A stretch of DNA of 64,000 bases from Streptomyces sp. WM6378 (GCF_001279695.1 NZ_LGDD01000293.1:101422-165421); one strand, 5' to 3'; counted from the stretch's first letter, positions 8,141 through 18,126 are shown. Made by a program: numbers and translations. The notes: generated by a model not told the origin, from the letters alone.

Positions 8141-8164
8141 TTTGAACTGACTGGTCAGTACAAA
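8141..8164. promoter_or_regulatory. TetR-type operator palindrome
   Basis: TTTGAACTGAC (8141-8151), TG, GTCAGTACAAA (8154-8164) is a 24-base palindrome with a single mismatch between arms. The core ACTGAC-N2-GTCAGT is the common operator form of AcrR/QacR-like TetR repressors in actinobacteria. It lies 50 bases upstream of the ATPase start (8091) and in the gap to the divergent HEPN gene. The TetR encoded at 4636-5244 is the obvious candidate to bind it. Confidence 0.75.
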
Positions 8165-8292
8165 AGATAGCCCGAACCTGTATGCGAGGCAAAGTGGCAG
8201 GTCGGGGGGTGATTCGGGTCGATTGTCAGTGGTGGGCCTCACGATGGACACATACGGCCACTGTGCCGTCACACGACGACAGGAGGTTCGTC

Positions 8293-8838
8293 ATGGCCAG
8301 CTCGCCCGCAGCAGCCGCACCCCGGCGCCGCGCCAGCAGCCCTGCCCCCTCACTGAACGGCGCCCCGAACGACGTCCACCCCGTACTGCGCCGGGCCGGC
8401 GCGCCACCCGCCGCGCTCGACCTGCTCGCCCAGGCCCGCGGCGGCCTGGACGAGGCGGCCGTCCTCGACGCCCCCAACGAGCGGTACGCGACGGCCCATC
8501 TGGCCGCCCTGCGCACCGCGGCCGCCGTCCTCGCCGCGCGCGGCCGGCCCGAGACCAACCCGCGCCGCAGGCAGCGGATCCGCAGTGCCTGGGAAGTGCT
8601 GCCGGAAATAGCGCCCGAACTGACCGAGTGGAGCGCCCTGTTCGCCTCGGGGGCGGACCGGCGGGCTCGCGCCGAGGCCGGTATCCAGGGCGCCGCCACC
8701 ACCCGGGACGCCGACGACCTGCTCCGCGACGCGGCGATGTTCCTGCGCCTGGTCGAGCGGCTCCTCGTCCTCCAGCCCGTGCTGCCCCAGCCCAGGACCC
8801 GCGAGCCGGAGGCGGAGCCGGAACGGGGGGCCGGCTGA
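8293..8838 (+). CDS. SAV_6107-type HEPN domain protein
   Basis: 181 residues from the ATG at 8293, chosen because a perfect AGGAGG lies at 8281-8286 with six-base spacing. The protein is mostly helical. A disordered Ala/Pro/Ser N-terminus (1-25) is followed by a region matching my recollection of the actinobacterial SAV_6107 HEPN family (LLAQARGGLDEAA, then ERYATAHLAALR). The RYATAH stretch (about 56-61) fits the Rx4H pattern used by HEPN ribonucleases, but its place in the fold was not checked. No antitoxin-like nucleotidyltransferase (MNT) gene is adjacent, so this is not an obvious toxin pair. It is transcribed divergently from the ABC-TetR operon. Confidence 0.7.
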   Translation: MASSPAAAAPRRRASSPAPSLNGAPNDVHPVLRRAGAPPAALDLLAQARGGLDEAAVLDAPNERYATAHLAALRTAAAVLAARGRPETNPRRRQRIRSAWEVLPEIAPELTEWSALFASGADRRARAEAGIQGAATTRDADDLLRDAAMFLRLVERLLVLQPVLPQPRTREPEAEPERGAG

Positions 8839-9005
8839 CGGCGCCCGGCCCGCCCCCGCCACGGTCGGCCCGCGGCCGGCCCGGAGCGGCCCGGGGACGC
8901 AACGAGGGATGACGGGCCGCCGCTTCACCTCCCATTAGGGTGGACGCGTCGCAACCCCTTCCCACGCCGCGTCCGCGGCGGCACCGCGCCGAGGAGTCAA
9001 CTGCC

Positions 9006-9764
9006 GTGTCGGACCCCATGCGCCCCCGCGCCTCCCTCCGTACCGCCGTGGTCTGGGAGGTCCTCAAGGAAGCGCTCGACCGCCGGGTCAAGGCGACCGG
9101 TCGCGAGGCCCTGGACGTGCTCGACACCGGTGGCGGCTCCGGCAACTTCGCGGTGCCGCTGGCCGCCCTCGGGCACCGGGTCACCGTGGTCGACCCCAGC
9201 CCCAACGCGCTCTTCGCACTGGAGCGCAGGGCCGCCGAGGCCGGGGTGGCCGAGCGGGTCCAGGGCGTCCAGGGCGACGTGCTCGGCCTCTTCGACGTGG
9301 TCGAGCGCGGCGGCTACGACGCGGTGCTGTGCCACGGGGTCCTGGAGTACGTCGAGGACCCGGCGGAAGGCGTGCGCAACGCGGTGGGCGCGCTGCGTCC
9401 CGAAGGCGCGCTGAGCCTGCTCGCCGCGGGCGTCGGCGGCGCCGTGCTCTCCCGCGCGCTCGCCGGGCACTTCACCGAGGCTCGCCACGCGCTCTCCGAC
9501 CCGGCGGGCCGCTGGGGCGCGGGCGACCCGGTCCCGCACCGGTTCACCGCCGAGCAGCTCGTCGAGCTCGTCGGCGGCGCCGGGGCCACGGCCGGGTCGG
9601 TGCACGGCGTGCGGGTCTTCGCCGACCTCGTCCCCGGCGTCCTGGTGGACACCGAGCCGGGCGCCCTGGACGCGCTCCTCAAGCTGGAGGCCGCGGCTGC
9701 CGAACTGCCCGCCTTCCACGCCGTCGCCACCCAGCTGCACGTACTGGGCGAGAAGCACGGCTGA
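9006..9764 (+). CDS. Class I SAM-dependent methyltransferase
   Basis: 252 residues from the GTG at 9006, preceded by GAGGAG at 8991-8996. Motif I is LDVLDTGGGSGNFAVPLA (about 37-54), followed by the acidic end of beta-2 in VTVVDPSP and motif VLCHGVLEYVEDP (about 114-126), the standard order of class I Rossmann methyltransferases. The C-terminal third (EARHALSDPAGRWG... RFTAEQLVELVGGAG) resembles a substrate-recognition cap. The substrate cannot be deduced. An upstream GTG (8940) would add 22 basic, proline-rich residues and lacks a ribosome-binding site. Confidence 0.85.
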   Translation: MSDPMRPRASLRTAVVWEVLKEALDRRVKATGREALDVLDTGGGSGNFAVPLAALGHRVTVVDPSPNALFALERRAAEAGVAERVQGVQGDVLGLFDVVERGGYDAVLCHGVLEYVEDPAEGVRNAVGALRPEGALSLLAAGVGGAVLSRALAGHFTEARHALSDPAGRWGAGDPVPHRFTAEQLVELVGGAGATAGSVHGVRVFADLVPGVLVDTEPGALDALLKLEAAAAELPAFHAVATQLHVLGEKHG

Positions 9765-9829
9765 CTCCGCTCCGGCCGTCCCGGGCGGGCTGATCAGCGA
9801 CGCTGTGCCGCATGGAGTACGCCACAGGC

Positions 9830-9865
9830 CCCCCGATCGGCGGCTTCGCCCCGTATGATCGGGGG
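9830..9865. terminator. Possible hairpin after the methyltransferase gene
   Basis: CCCCCGATC (9830-9838) and GATCGGGGG (9857-9865) form a nine-base stem with an 18-base GC-rich loop, 66 bases beyond the methyltransferase stop. The rest of the 276-base gap up to the DUF3040 gene contains no recognisable gene. Confidence 0.4.
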
Positions 9866-10040
9866 ACACCGTCCGGCATGACGGATCGGCTCTTGGGGAA
9901 TTGAATCTCCACAGCCGAGCCGCCGTGGCGGCCCGGCTGGCGATTTGGCGTAGAGGGCGGGTTTCACGGGGGCGATTCCCTGCCTATCCTGAAGGGGCCG
10001 CATCCGGTCGCCCCCCGCGACCGACGAGTAGGAGGACTCC

Positions 10041-10430
10041 GTGCCGCTCTCGGAGCACGAGCAGCGCATGCTCGAGCAGATGGAGCGAGCGCTGTACGCC
10101 GAAGATCCCAAGTTCGCGACAGCGCTTGAGGGAAGCGGGCTGCGTACGTACACCCGGCGACGGGTCTACCAGGCGGTCGCCGGCTTCCTGGTGGGTATCG
10201 CGCTCCTCATGGCAGGAATGGTCGCGCAGCAGATCTGGATCAGTGTGGTGGGATTCCTCGTCATGCTCGGATGTGCGGTGCTCGCGGTCACCGGCTGGCG
10301 CAAGGCGCCGCGTCCCGGTGAACAGGCACGTGCGGGCGGTTCCGCCGCGCCGCGGCAGGCCCGGCAGCGGCGCTCGATGATGGACCGGATCGAGCAGCGC
10401 TGGCAGCGGCGCCGCGATGAGGGGCGCTAG
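10041..10430 (+). CDS. DUF3040 family membrane protein
   Basis: 129 residues. The opening MPLSEHEQRMLEQMERALYA is the hallmark of DUF3040, a small actinobacterial membrane-protein family. Two membrane segments follow (about 47-63 and 68-87) and then a basic tail (RQRRSMMDRIEQRWQRRR). The GTG start has a strong GGAGGA upstream. The role is unknown; the family is often found near cell-division genes in actinobacteria, as here. Confidence 0.88.
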   Translation: MPLSEHEQRMLEQMERALYAEDPKFATALEGSGLRTYTRRRVYQAVAGFLVGIALLMAGMVAQQIWISVVGFLVMLGCAVLAVTGWRKAPRPGEQARAGGSAAPRQARQRRSMMDRIEQRWQRRRDEGR

Positions 10431-10456
10431 CCCCGCCCTGTTCTGACCTGTACCGA

Positions 10457-10487
10457 GGGGCGGTCACCTTCTTGAGGTGGCCGCCCC
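10457..10487 (+). terminator. Terminator of the DUF3040 gene
   Basis: GGGGCGGTCACC (10457-10468) pairs with GGTGGCCGCCCC (10476-10487) through one G-U wobble, with a seven-base loop and TTTGG following. It begins 27 bases after the DUF3040 stop. Confidence 0.75.
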
Positions 10488-10599
10488 TTTGGCGTGCTCC
10501 CGCTTTCTGGGGTTCCGCCCCAGACCCCGGTCGCGCCGCGAACCCGCTTTCGTCTGCGGACCGTGCGTGGCCGGTCGCGCAGTTCCCCGCGCCCCTAGC

Positions 10600-10626
10600 G
10601 GGATGCACCCTGACAGGGTGCATCCC
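10600..10626. terminator. Perfect hairpin downstream of the transglutaminase gene
   Basis: GGGATGCACCCT (10600-10611), loop GAC, AGGGTGCATCCC (10615-10626): a perfect 12-bp stem 40 bases beyond the minus-strand stop at 10666. It probably ends the MoxR-DUF58-TgpA transcript. The surrounding 10490-10665 sequence (CAGCCCGTCCGGCG, GCGCAGTTCCCCGCGCCCC) looks like a dispersed Streptomyces intergenic repeat, related to the block at 34.4-34.8 kb. Confidence 0.6.
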
Positions 10627-10665
10627 CAGCCCGTCCGGCGTTTCAGGCGGAGCCCCAGGGGGTGC

Positions 10666-13101
10666 TCAGGTGCCGGGCGCGGGTTCCGGCGGGGCCTCCT
10701 TGCGGCGGCCGGGTCGCAGGCGTTCGGCCAGGGCTCGCGTGCGTACCGCCACCCCCGCCCTCGTCCGTTCCCAGCGCTGCGAAAGTGACCAGATCACCCT
10801 GACGGCTGAGCGCGGGGCGAGAATCGCTCGCAGGGACAGCCAGCGGCCCGCCGCCGCTCGTAGGCCGGCTGCCACCCGGGTCACATCGTCCGCGAGACCC
10901 GGCGTGGGCCGGGGCTCGGGTGCGTACAGGACCTGTTCCACCGCGCCCGCCGCGCGGTGGACGGACTCGGCCGCCGGGCCGTCCAAGCGGCCGAGGCGGA
11001 CCACCCGGGCCGCCGCCTTGCGGGGCGTCTGCGAGTCGTCGGGCGGGATGCCGTAGTCCCAGGCCGTGTCGGTGATCTCCTGCCAGGCCGCGAGCGTACG
11101 GGCCACCGCGTCGGCCGGGGTGCGCCCGCCGGAGCCGAGCCGCCGGGCCCGGACCCGCCTGCGCCACAGCAGGGGCAGCAGCGGAAGCACCAGCAGCGCG
11201 GCCACTCCCAGGGCCGTACCGACCAGGGCCGAGGCCGAGGGGCCGCTGTCCGTCGGGCCCGCGACGCCCGCCGCGGCCGAGGGGCCGCAGTCGCCCAGGC
11301 GCCGTGCGCTGGGCGGGCAGGAGTCCGGGGCGGACGGCGCCGCCGAGGGCTGGGCCGAGGCTCTCGTGGACGGCGCGGCCGGGCTGCTCGGGCCGCCCGC
11401 CGGGGCCTGCTGCCGGGTGTAGTCGGGGACGGAGCCCCGCGTCGGCGTCGGTTCGAAGCGGGTCCAGCCCACGCCCTCGAAGTACAGCTCGGGCCAGGCG
11501 TGCGCGTCGCGCAGGCCCACCGACATGGTGCCGTCCGGGCGCGCCGCGCCGGGCGTGAAGCCCACCGCGACCCGGGCCGGGATGCCCAGCGTGCGGGCCA
11601 TCGCGGCCATCGAGAAGGAGAAGTGGACGCAGAAGCCCTCTTTTTCCTTGAGGAAGTTGGCGATCGCCTCGGTGCCGCTGCCCGACTGGACATGGGTGTT
11701 GTACGTGAAGCCGCCGCTGGTGGAGAACCAGTCCTGGAGCTTGACGGCCTTCTCGTAGTAGTTCGCGGCGCCGCTGGTGACCTCCCGCGCGGTCGCGCTC
11801 ACCACGGAAGGCAGCGAGTCGGGGACCCGGGTGTACTCCTTCAGGAGGTCCGCGGACGGGCGCGGGGCATCCGCCAACTGGGCCGCCGTCGGCCGCACCA
11901 GGAGGCTGGAGACCGTGTACTGCGCGCCGCGGGTCGTCTGCTTGCGGTCGCCGACCAGGGTCCGCCCGACCGGCTCGAACCGCCAGTCGCCCTTGATGTT
12001 CACCCGGGTCGCGGGGAACGGCATCGGCAGCCAGCTCTGCGCGTACCAGCCGGCCGCCGAAATGCTGGTCTGCACCTCGGTGGTCGCGACCGCCGGGCTC
12101 AGCCCGTCCGGCCTCGGCAGCGGATCCGGTACGTCCTTGATGTGGCGCTCCGAGGACTTCCAGGAGGCTCCGTCGAACTCGTCGAGCGCGACGATCCGCA
12201 GGTACATCTCCTTGGTGTCCTGGGCGTTGGTGTTGTACCGCATCACCTCGCGGTCCTCGGGCTGGTTCAGGCTGTTCTGCAGCGACACCAGCGGGTTGAC
12301 CGCGGAGATGGTCCCTCCGGCTCCGTCCCCGCCCCCACCGCCGCCGGCCCCGCCGAGCAGCCCGCTGTCCAGCGCGGGCAGCATCGCCGGGATCACCAGC
12401 GCGATGCCGAGCGCGAGCACCCCGATGCGCCGCCCGGTACGGACCGGGGCCAGCGGCGCGTTGTTCTCGAACACGCTCTGCTGGGGCCGGCCGGGCGCCC
12501 GCGCGGCGCCGCCGAAGACCCGCCCCCACTGCGAGAGCCGGTCGCGGCCCTCGGCGAGCAGGAGCAGCAGGTAGCCGGCGGCCGCGAGCACGAACCAGAG
12601 CCAGCTCGCGCCGCCCGCGGAGAGCCCCGCGGCCACCGAGTACAGCGCGAGCAGCGGCAGGCCCGCCGGGGCCGCGCTGCGGAACGTCACCGCGAGCGCG
12701 TCCACCGCGAGGCCGATGATCAGCACCCCGCCGACCATCATCAGCCGGATCCCCGGGGTGGCCGGCGCCGGGATCGCGTACTGCCCGACGTCCGAAGCGC
12801 CTTGCTGCAGAAGGGAGTTGAGCTGCTCGAACGCCTCGGGGCCGGGCAGCACCCCGCCGATCGCCTGCTGGCGCGCGAACACCAGGGTCAGCACCAACAG
12901 GGCCACCACGGCCTGGGCGAGCACGGTCAGCGGCCGGGCCAGCGGCACTCGCCGGGCCAGCGCGCCGACGCCGCTCAGGATCGCGAGCAGGAACGCGGCC
13001 TGGAGGATCCAGCTCGCCGGGTCGACCAGCGGCAGCATCGAGCACGCCGCCATCACCGTGGCCGCGTAGGCGCACAGCGCCAGCCGTCCGCGCCCGCTCA
13101 T
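10666..13101 (-). CDS. TgpA-type transmembrane transglutaminase-like protein
   Basis: 811 residues. Several membrane segments lie in the first 220 residues. They are followed by an extracytoplasmic region and a transglutaminase-like cysteine protease core (EGFCVHFSFSMAAMARTLG with the catalytic Cys, then LRDAHAWPELYFEG with the catalytic His and WTRFEPTP). Another membrane segment (LVGTALGVAALLVLPLLPLLW) precedes a C-terminal DUF4129-like helical tail. This is the DUF3488-transglutaminase-DUF4129 architecture of TgpA proteins. The ATG at 13101 overlaps the DUF58 stop (ATGA) and has GGGGGA upstream. MoxR, DUF58 and TgpA operons are widespread; they are thought to act on the cell envelope or on complex assembly, but the substrates here are unknown. 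Confidence 0.88.
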   Translation of the reverse strand: MSGRGRLALCAYAATVMAACSMLPLVDPASWILQAAFLLAILSGVGALARRVPLARPLTVLAQAVVALLVLTLVFARQQAIGGVLPGPEAFEQLNSLLQQGASDVGQYAIPAPATPGIRLMMVGGVLIIGLAVDALAVTFRSAAPAGLPLLALYSVAAGLSAGGASWLWFVLAAAGYLLLLLAEGRDRLSQWGRVFGGAARAPGRPQQSVFENNAPLAPVRTGRRIGVLALGIALVIPAMLPALDSGLLGGAGGGGGGDGAGGTISAVNPLVSLQNSLNQPEDREVMRYNTNAQDTKEMYLRIVALDEFDGASWKSSERHIKDVPDPLPRPDGLSPAVATTEVQTSISAAGWYAQSWLPMPFPATRVNIKGDWRFEPVGRTLVGDRKQTTRGAQYTVSSLLVRPTAAQLADAPRPSADLLKEYTRVPDSLPSVVSATAREVTSGAANYYEKAVKLQDWFSTSGGFTYNTHVQSGSGTEAIANFLKEKEGFCVHFSFSMAAMARTLGIPARVAVGFTPGAARPDGTMSVGLRDAHAWPELYFEGVGWTRFEPTPTRGSVPDYTRQQAPAGGPSSPAAPSTRASAQPSAAPSAPDSCPPSARRLGDCGPSAAAGVAGPTDSGPSASALVGTALGVAALLVLPLLPLLWRRRVRARRLGSGGRTPADAVARTLAAWQEITDTAWDYGIPPDDSQTPRKAAARVVRLGRLDGPAAESVHRAAGAVEQVLYAPEPRPTPGLADDVTRVAAGLRAAAGRWLSLRAILAPRSAVRVIWSLSQRWERTRAGVAVRTRALAERLRPGRRKEAPPEPAPGT

Positions 13102-14464
13102 GACCATCCCCCTGCCGTGCCGGCCGCGCCGCCGGGCGCCGCTCCCGCGTTCGTACGTTCCTGGCCCGCCAGGCGCCACAGCTCGGGCAGGGCCGCGCCC
13201 GGCCGCACCGCGAGCGCCGTCCAGCCCGCCTCGCGCAGCAGCCGCAGCCGCTCCTCGACGGGGCCGCGCTCCTCGGAGCCGTGCATCCAAAGACCGCTGT
13301 CGAGCACGAAGGCGACCGCCGCCCCGCTGCGTCGGCGCATCTTCGCCGCGACCGCCGCCTGCTCCTCGTCGAGGTCGCCGAAGAACCCGATGAGCAGCCC
13401 TTCGTTGCCGCCGCGCAGCACGTCGTACGCGCGCGAGAGGCCGCCGCCGTCGGAGTGGTCGACGACCGCCAGGGTGTCCATCATCAGCCCGGCCGAGTCC
13501 GAGGAGTCCTGGGTCGAGCCCGCGAACCCGCCCGCGCCCTCGCCGGGCACCGAACTGCCGGTGTCGGTCAGAAGCCGTACGGAGAAGCCCCGTTCCAGCA
13601 TGTGCACCAGGGCGGAGGCCGCGCCCGAGACCGCCCACTCGAAGGCCGAGTCGGGGCCCGCGCCCGCGTACGCGATGTCCCGGGTGTCGAGCAGCACCGT
13701 GCAGCGGGCCCGCTGCGGCTGCTCCTCGCGGCGCACCATCAGCTCGCCGTAGCGCGCGGTGGAGCGCCAGTGCACCCGGCGCAGGTCGTCGCCGTGGCGG
13801 TATTCGCGCGGAATGACGTCGTCCTCACCGGCGAGCGCGAGCGAGCGGTGCCGCCCGTCGCCGTATCCGGCGGCCTCGCCGGACAGCCGCACCGGCGGCA
13901 GCGGTTCGGTCCTGGGGATGACGGTCAGCGTGTCGTACGCGCTGAAGGCGCGGGTCAGCTCGCACATCCCGAAGGGGTCGGTGAGCCGCAGCTGCAACGG
14001 CCCCAGCGGATAGCGCCCGCGCAGGTCGGAGCGCACCCGGTAGGACACTTCGCGCTTGCCGCCCGCCTCGACCCGGTCCAGTACGAAGCGGGGGCGCGGG
14101 CCGAGCACGTACGGCACCCGGTCCTGGAGCATGAGCAGGCCGGTGGGCAGCCGCGAGACGTTGTCGATCCGCAGCTGGACGCGGGCCTCGGAGCCGGCCG
14201 GGACCCGGCCGGGGGCGAGCCCCCGGCTGCCCGCGACGCGGTAGCGGGTGCGGTAGAGCACGACCGTGCAGACCAGCGGCAGCACGGCGAGCAGCAGCCC
14301 GACCCGCAGCAGGTCCTCCTGGCCGAGCACGAAGGCGCAGATCGCGGCGGCGATGCCGGCCGCGAGGAAGGAGCGACCGCGGGTGGTCAGGCCGGACAGG
14401 GCGGCCCACAGCCCGCCCTTGGCCTGTTCCTCGGCGGGCTCCGCGGGGAGCCCCCCGGCCGCCA

Positions 14465-14468
<4 letters not shown>
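13098..14468 (-). CDS. DUF58 domain protein
   Basis: 456 residues. Two hydrophobic helices (about 33-70) anchor the protein. The DUF58 signature follows (LRRVHWRSTARYGELMVRREE, about residues 232-252), then a vWA-like fold (CTVLLDTRD as the metal-binding DxxD-like strand). The middle of the gene, about 300-335, is a Gly/Ser-rich insert. DUF58 proteins partner MoxR AAA+ ATPases. The GTG start overlaps the MoxR stop (GTGA) and the gene ends inside the TgpA start, so all three are translationally coupled. An ATG one codon downstream is an equivalent start. Confidence 0.88.
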
Positions 14469-15475
<1,007 letters not shown>

Positions 15476-15676
15476 CCGGCCCTCCTCGGCCCTTTCATAC
15501 GGGCCGGTGCACTGCGAACGGCCCGGCCCACCCCGGAATACGGACAGCGCGGCCGAACGGTTCGGACCGGTGTCACTTCCGCATTCTTGTTGCCGTTACC
15601 GCGTCGTGTCACTCGCCTGTGGACAACTGCGGGGGATTGATTGTGAGTTGTCCCCCTATTTCCGTTCCTGTGATTC

Positions 15677-16243
15677 TCAGCCGGCCGGATCGATTTCCCG
15701 CAGCAGGCCCGTCGTCACATCGAAGACGAATCCGCGGACGTCATCGATGTGCGGCAGGAACGGAGAGGTCCGCACTCGCTGCATGGACTGGCGTACGTCC
15801 TGGTCGACATCGCGGAACGACTCGACCGCCCAGGCCGGCCGCTGCCCGACCTCGTCCTCCAGCTCGTGCCGGAAGTCCTCGGTGAGCGCTTCGAGGCCGC
15901 AGCCGGTGTGGTGCACGAGCATGACGCTCGTCGTGCCGAGGGCCCGCTGGCTGATGGTGAGGGAGCGGATCACGTCATCGGTGACCACACCGCCCGCGTT
16001 GCGGATGGTGTGGCAGTCGCCGAGTTCGAGACCGAGCGCCGCGTGCAGGTCGAGCCGGGCATCCATGCAGGCCACGACGGCGACGTGGAGGACGGGGCGG
16101 GCATCCATGCCGGGGTCGTCGAACGCGGCGGCGTACCGGCGGTTCGCCTCGACGAGCCGGTCGGTCACCGTCCCTCCGCTCTGGACGGTCAGGCGCGGAC
16201 GGCGGGCAGGAGGCTCTGCGGGTATGTGCGCAGGAGTCGACAT
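15677..16243 (-). CDS. Beta-carbonic anhydrase
   Basis: 188 residues from the ATG at 16243. The zinc site is complete: Cys59 and Asp61 in CMDARLD, and His112 and Cys115 in HHTGC. Asp61-Arg63 form the conserved catalytic dyad, and RNAGG (81-85) is the usual substrate-pocket segment. The enzyme interconverts CO2 and bicarbonate, supplying bicarbonate for carboxylations. No ribosome-binding site precedes the ATG; the sequence TACCGT lies seven bases before it on the minus strand, so a leaderless transcript is possible. Upstream in-frame GTG/TTG starts would add a non-conserved extension. Confidence 0.9.
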   Translation of the reverse strand: MSTPAHIPAEPPARRPRLTVQSGGTVTDRLVEANRRYAAAFDDPGMDARPVLHVAVVACMDARLDLHAALGLELGDCHTIRNAGGVVTDDVIRSLTISQRALGTTSVMLVHHTGCGLEALTEDFRHELEDEVGQRPAWAVESFRDVDQDVRQSMQRVRTSPFLPHIDDVRGFVFDVTTGLLREIDPAG

Positions 16244-16394
16244 GTATACGACGGTAGCCGCCACTGATCGTCCGGTCGCGTCATGGGGGCGGAAAAAGAC
16301 TGTCAACTCGGACGTCTGTGAGGTAACCCACAGGCCCTGTCAGGCGTAACCCGAACGAGTGAAAAAAGTGCTCGGCGGCGCGCTGGAGGGTTGA

Positions 16395-16440
16395 TTGACC
16401 CGAAGGACGAGTGGACTAAAGTGGCGCGAAGTGGGAGGCG
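16395..16440 (+). promoter_or_regulatory. dcw cluster promoter overlapping an MraZ-box-like repeat
   Basis: TTGACC (16395-16400) and TAAAGT (16417-16422) are separated by 16 bases and form a plausible housekeeping promoter, about 235 bases upstream of rsmH. Over its -10 lie GTGGACTAAA, GTGGCGCGAA and GTGGGAGGCG at 16411, 16421 and 16431: three GTGG units with an exact 10-base period. MraZ, the dcw repressor of many bacteria, binds TGGGN repeats of this period. No mraZ gene is present between here and rsmH. The remaining 16441-16662 looks like an untranslated leader with no gene. Confidence 0.5.
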
Positions 16441-16662
16441 TGACACACGGTCTCCCCCTTTACGGAATCCCAAGCTTCCGGGAACCACTGTCTCCCGGAC
16501 CTACGTTTACCCGCGTGCGCGGCGCACGTACGGCTCGGCCTCCTCCCGCCCTCCGGTCGGCTGACGCCCCTTCCCCGGCGCCACCGTTCGTCCCCCCACC
16601 CCGGGGGAGCGGGGATCCGGCACGTATGCGCGACGCTGCGCCGGATCCTTGAGAGGGCGGCT

Positions 16663-17613
16663 TTGAGCCAGCGACACGTCCCGGTGATGCTCCAGCGATG
16701 CTTGGACATGTTGGCCCCGGCCCTGGCCCAGCCGGGTGCGGTCGTCGTCGACTGCACCCTCGGCCTCGGCGGCCACAGCGAGGCACTCCTGACCCAGTTC
16801 CCCGAGGCGCGCCTGATCGCCCTCGACCGGGACAAGGAGGCGCTGCGCCTGTCCGGCGAGCGCCTGGCCCCCTTCGGGGAGCGCGCCACCTTGGTGCACG
16901 CCGTCTACGACGAGCTGCCCGAGGTGCTCGAACGTCTCGGCACCCCCCGCGTCCAGGGCGTCCTGTTCGACCTGGGCGTCTCCTCCATGCAGCTCGACGA
17001 GGCCGACCGGGGCTTCGCCTACGCCCAGGACGCGCCCCTGGACATGCGCATGGACCAGTCGACCGGGATGAGCGCCGCCGAGGTGCTCAACACCTACCCG
17101 GCCGGTGAACTCGTGCGGATCCTGCGGGCGTACGGCGAGGAGAAGCAGGCCAAGCGGATCGTCTCGGCGATCGTCCGCGAGCGCGAGAAGGAGCCCTTCA
17201 GCAACAGCGCCCGGCTCGTCGAGCTGATCCGCGACTCGCTGCCGCAGGCCGCCAAGCGCACCGGCGGCAACCCCTCCAAGCGCACCTTCCAGGCGCTGCG
17301 CATCGAGGTCAACGGCGAACTCGCCAGCGTCGAGCGGGCGATCCCCGCCGCCGTCGAGGCCATCGCGGTCGGCGGCCGGGTCGCGGTGCTCTCCTACCAG
17401 TCCCTCGAAGACCGCATCGTCAAGCAGGTCTTCGCGGCCGGCGCAGCCAACACCGCGCCGCCCGGGCTTCCGGTGGTGCCCGAGCGTTACCAGCCGCGGC
17501 TCAAGCTCCTCACCCGCGGTGCCGAACTCCCCACGGAGGAGGAGGTCGCCGAGAACCGGCGCGCGGCCCCCGCCCGGCTCCGGGGGGTCCAGCGGATCAG
17601 GGAGGACGTGTGA
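16663..17613 (+). CDS. rsmH: 16S rRNA (cytosine(1402)-N(4))-methyltransferase
   Basis: 316 residues. RsmH (MraW) adds the N4 methyl group to C1402 of 16S rRNA. Visible family features are [14 protein letters not shown] at the start, the SAM-binding [15 protein letters not shown] (about 27-41), [34 protein letters not shown] and the C-terminal [18 protein letters not shown] with [11 protein letters not shown]. The TTG start is inferred from GAGAGGGCGG just upstream and from the position of the conserved RHVPVML. It is the first gene of the dcw cluster here; its stop overlaps the ftsL start as GTGA. Confidence 0.95.
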   Translation: MSQRHVPVMLQRCLDMLAPALAQPGAVVVDCTLGLGGHSEALLTQFPEARLIALDRDKEALRLSGERLAPFGERATLVHAVYDELPEVLERLGTPRVQGVLFDLGVSSMQLDEADRGFAYAQDAPLDMRMDQSTGMSAAEVLNTYPAGELVRILRAYGEEKQAKRIVSAIVREREKEPFSNSARLVELIRDSLPQAAKRTGGNPSKRTFQALRIEVNGELASVERAIPAAVEAIAVGGRVAVLSYQSLEDRIVKQVFAAGAANTAPPGLPVVPERYQPRLKLLTRGAELPTEEEVAENRRAAPARLRGVQRIREDV

Positions 17614-18122
17614 GCAAACCGGCCAGGCAGCTGCGCGGCACGGCCGCGCGGCTCGGCAGGCTGATGCCTTCGCAGGGGGCCAACAGCGCCGCCCGCACCC
17701 CGTTCGTACTCCTCGTCGTCGCCCTCCTCGGCGGCGGGCTCATCGCACTCCTGGTGCTGAACTCGGCGCTGAACGCGGGCTCGTTCAAGCTCAGCGAGTA
17801 CCACAGACAGACCACCGAACGCACCGACGAACAGCAGGCGCTGCAACGGGACGTGGACGACCTGTCCGCCCCCGACGCGCTGTCCCGCCGGGCCGCCGAC
17901 CTCGGCATGGTCCCCGGCGGCACCCCCGTCTTCCTCGGCCCGGACGGCACCGTCAAGGGCGTCCTCGCCTCGGCCGGCGACGCTTCCCCGGCCGAGGCCG
18001 CCGAGCCCACGCCGCTGCCCCTGGCGCAGAGCCCGGCCTCCGCAGGCCCCAAGCACCACACCCCGGCCCCCCGGCCCCGGCAGCCCGCGAAGACCTCCCC
18101 GACCCCGGCCCCCGGCAGGTGA
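17610..18122 (+). CDS. ftsL: Divisome protein FtsL (septum formation initiator-like)
   Basis: 170 residues. A basic cytoplasmic N-terminus is followed by one membrane segment (about 31-52: [21 protein letters not shown]). A short extracytoplasmic heptad region ([24 protein letters not shown], about 59-82) has a conserved [10 protein letters not shown] end, and the tail is rich in Pro and Ala. This bitopic coiled-coil plan between rsmH and ftsI is that of FtsL, which joins DivIC/FtsB and FtsQ to activate FtsWI. The GTG overlaps the rsmH stop, with GGAGGA at 17601-17606. Confidence 0.88.
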   Translation: MSKPARQLRGTAARLGRLMPSQGANSAARTPFVLLVVALLGGGLIALLVLNSALNAGSFKLSEYHRQTTERTDEQQALQRDVDDLSAPDALSRRAADLGMVPGGTPVFLGPDGTVKGVLASAGDASPAEAAEPTPLPLAQSPASAGPKHHTPAPRPRQPAKTSPTPAPGR

Positions 18123-18126
18123 CGCA

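Noticed and set aside
13101-13638. Upstream extension of the TgpA frame
   Set aside because: It overlaps DUF58 entirely in another phase; the ATGA overlap with GGGGGA upstream is a better start.
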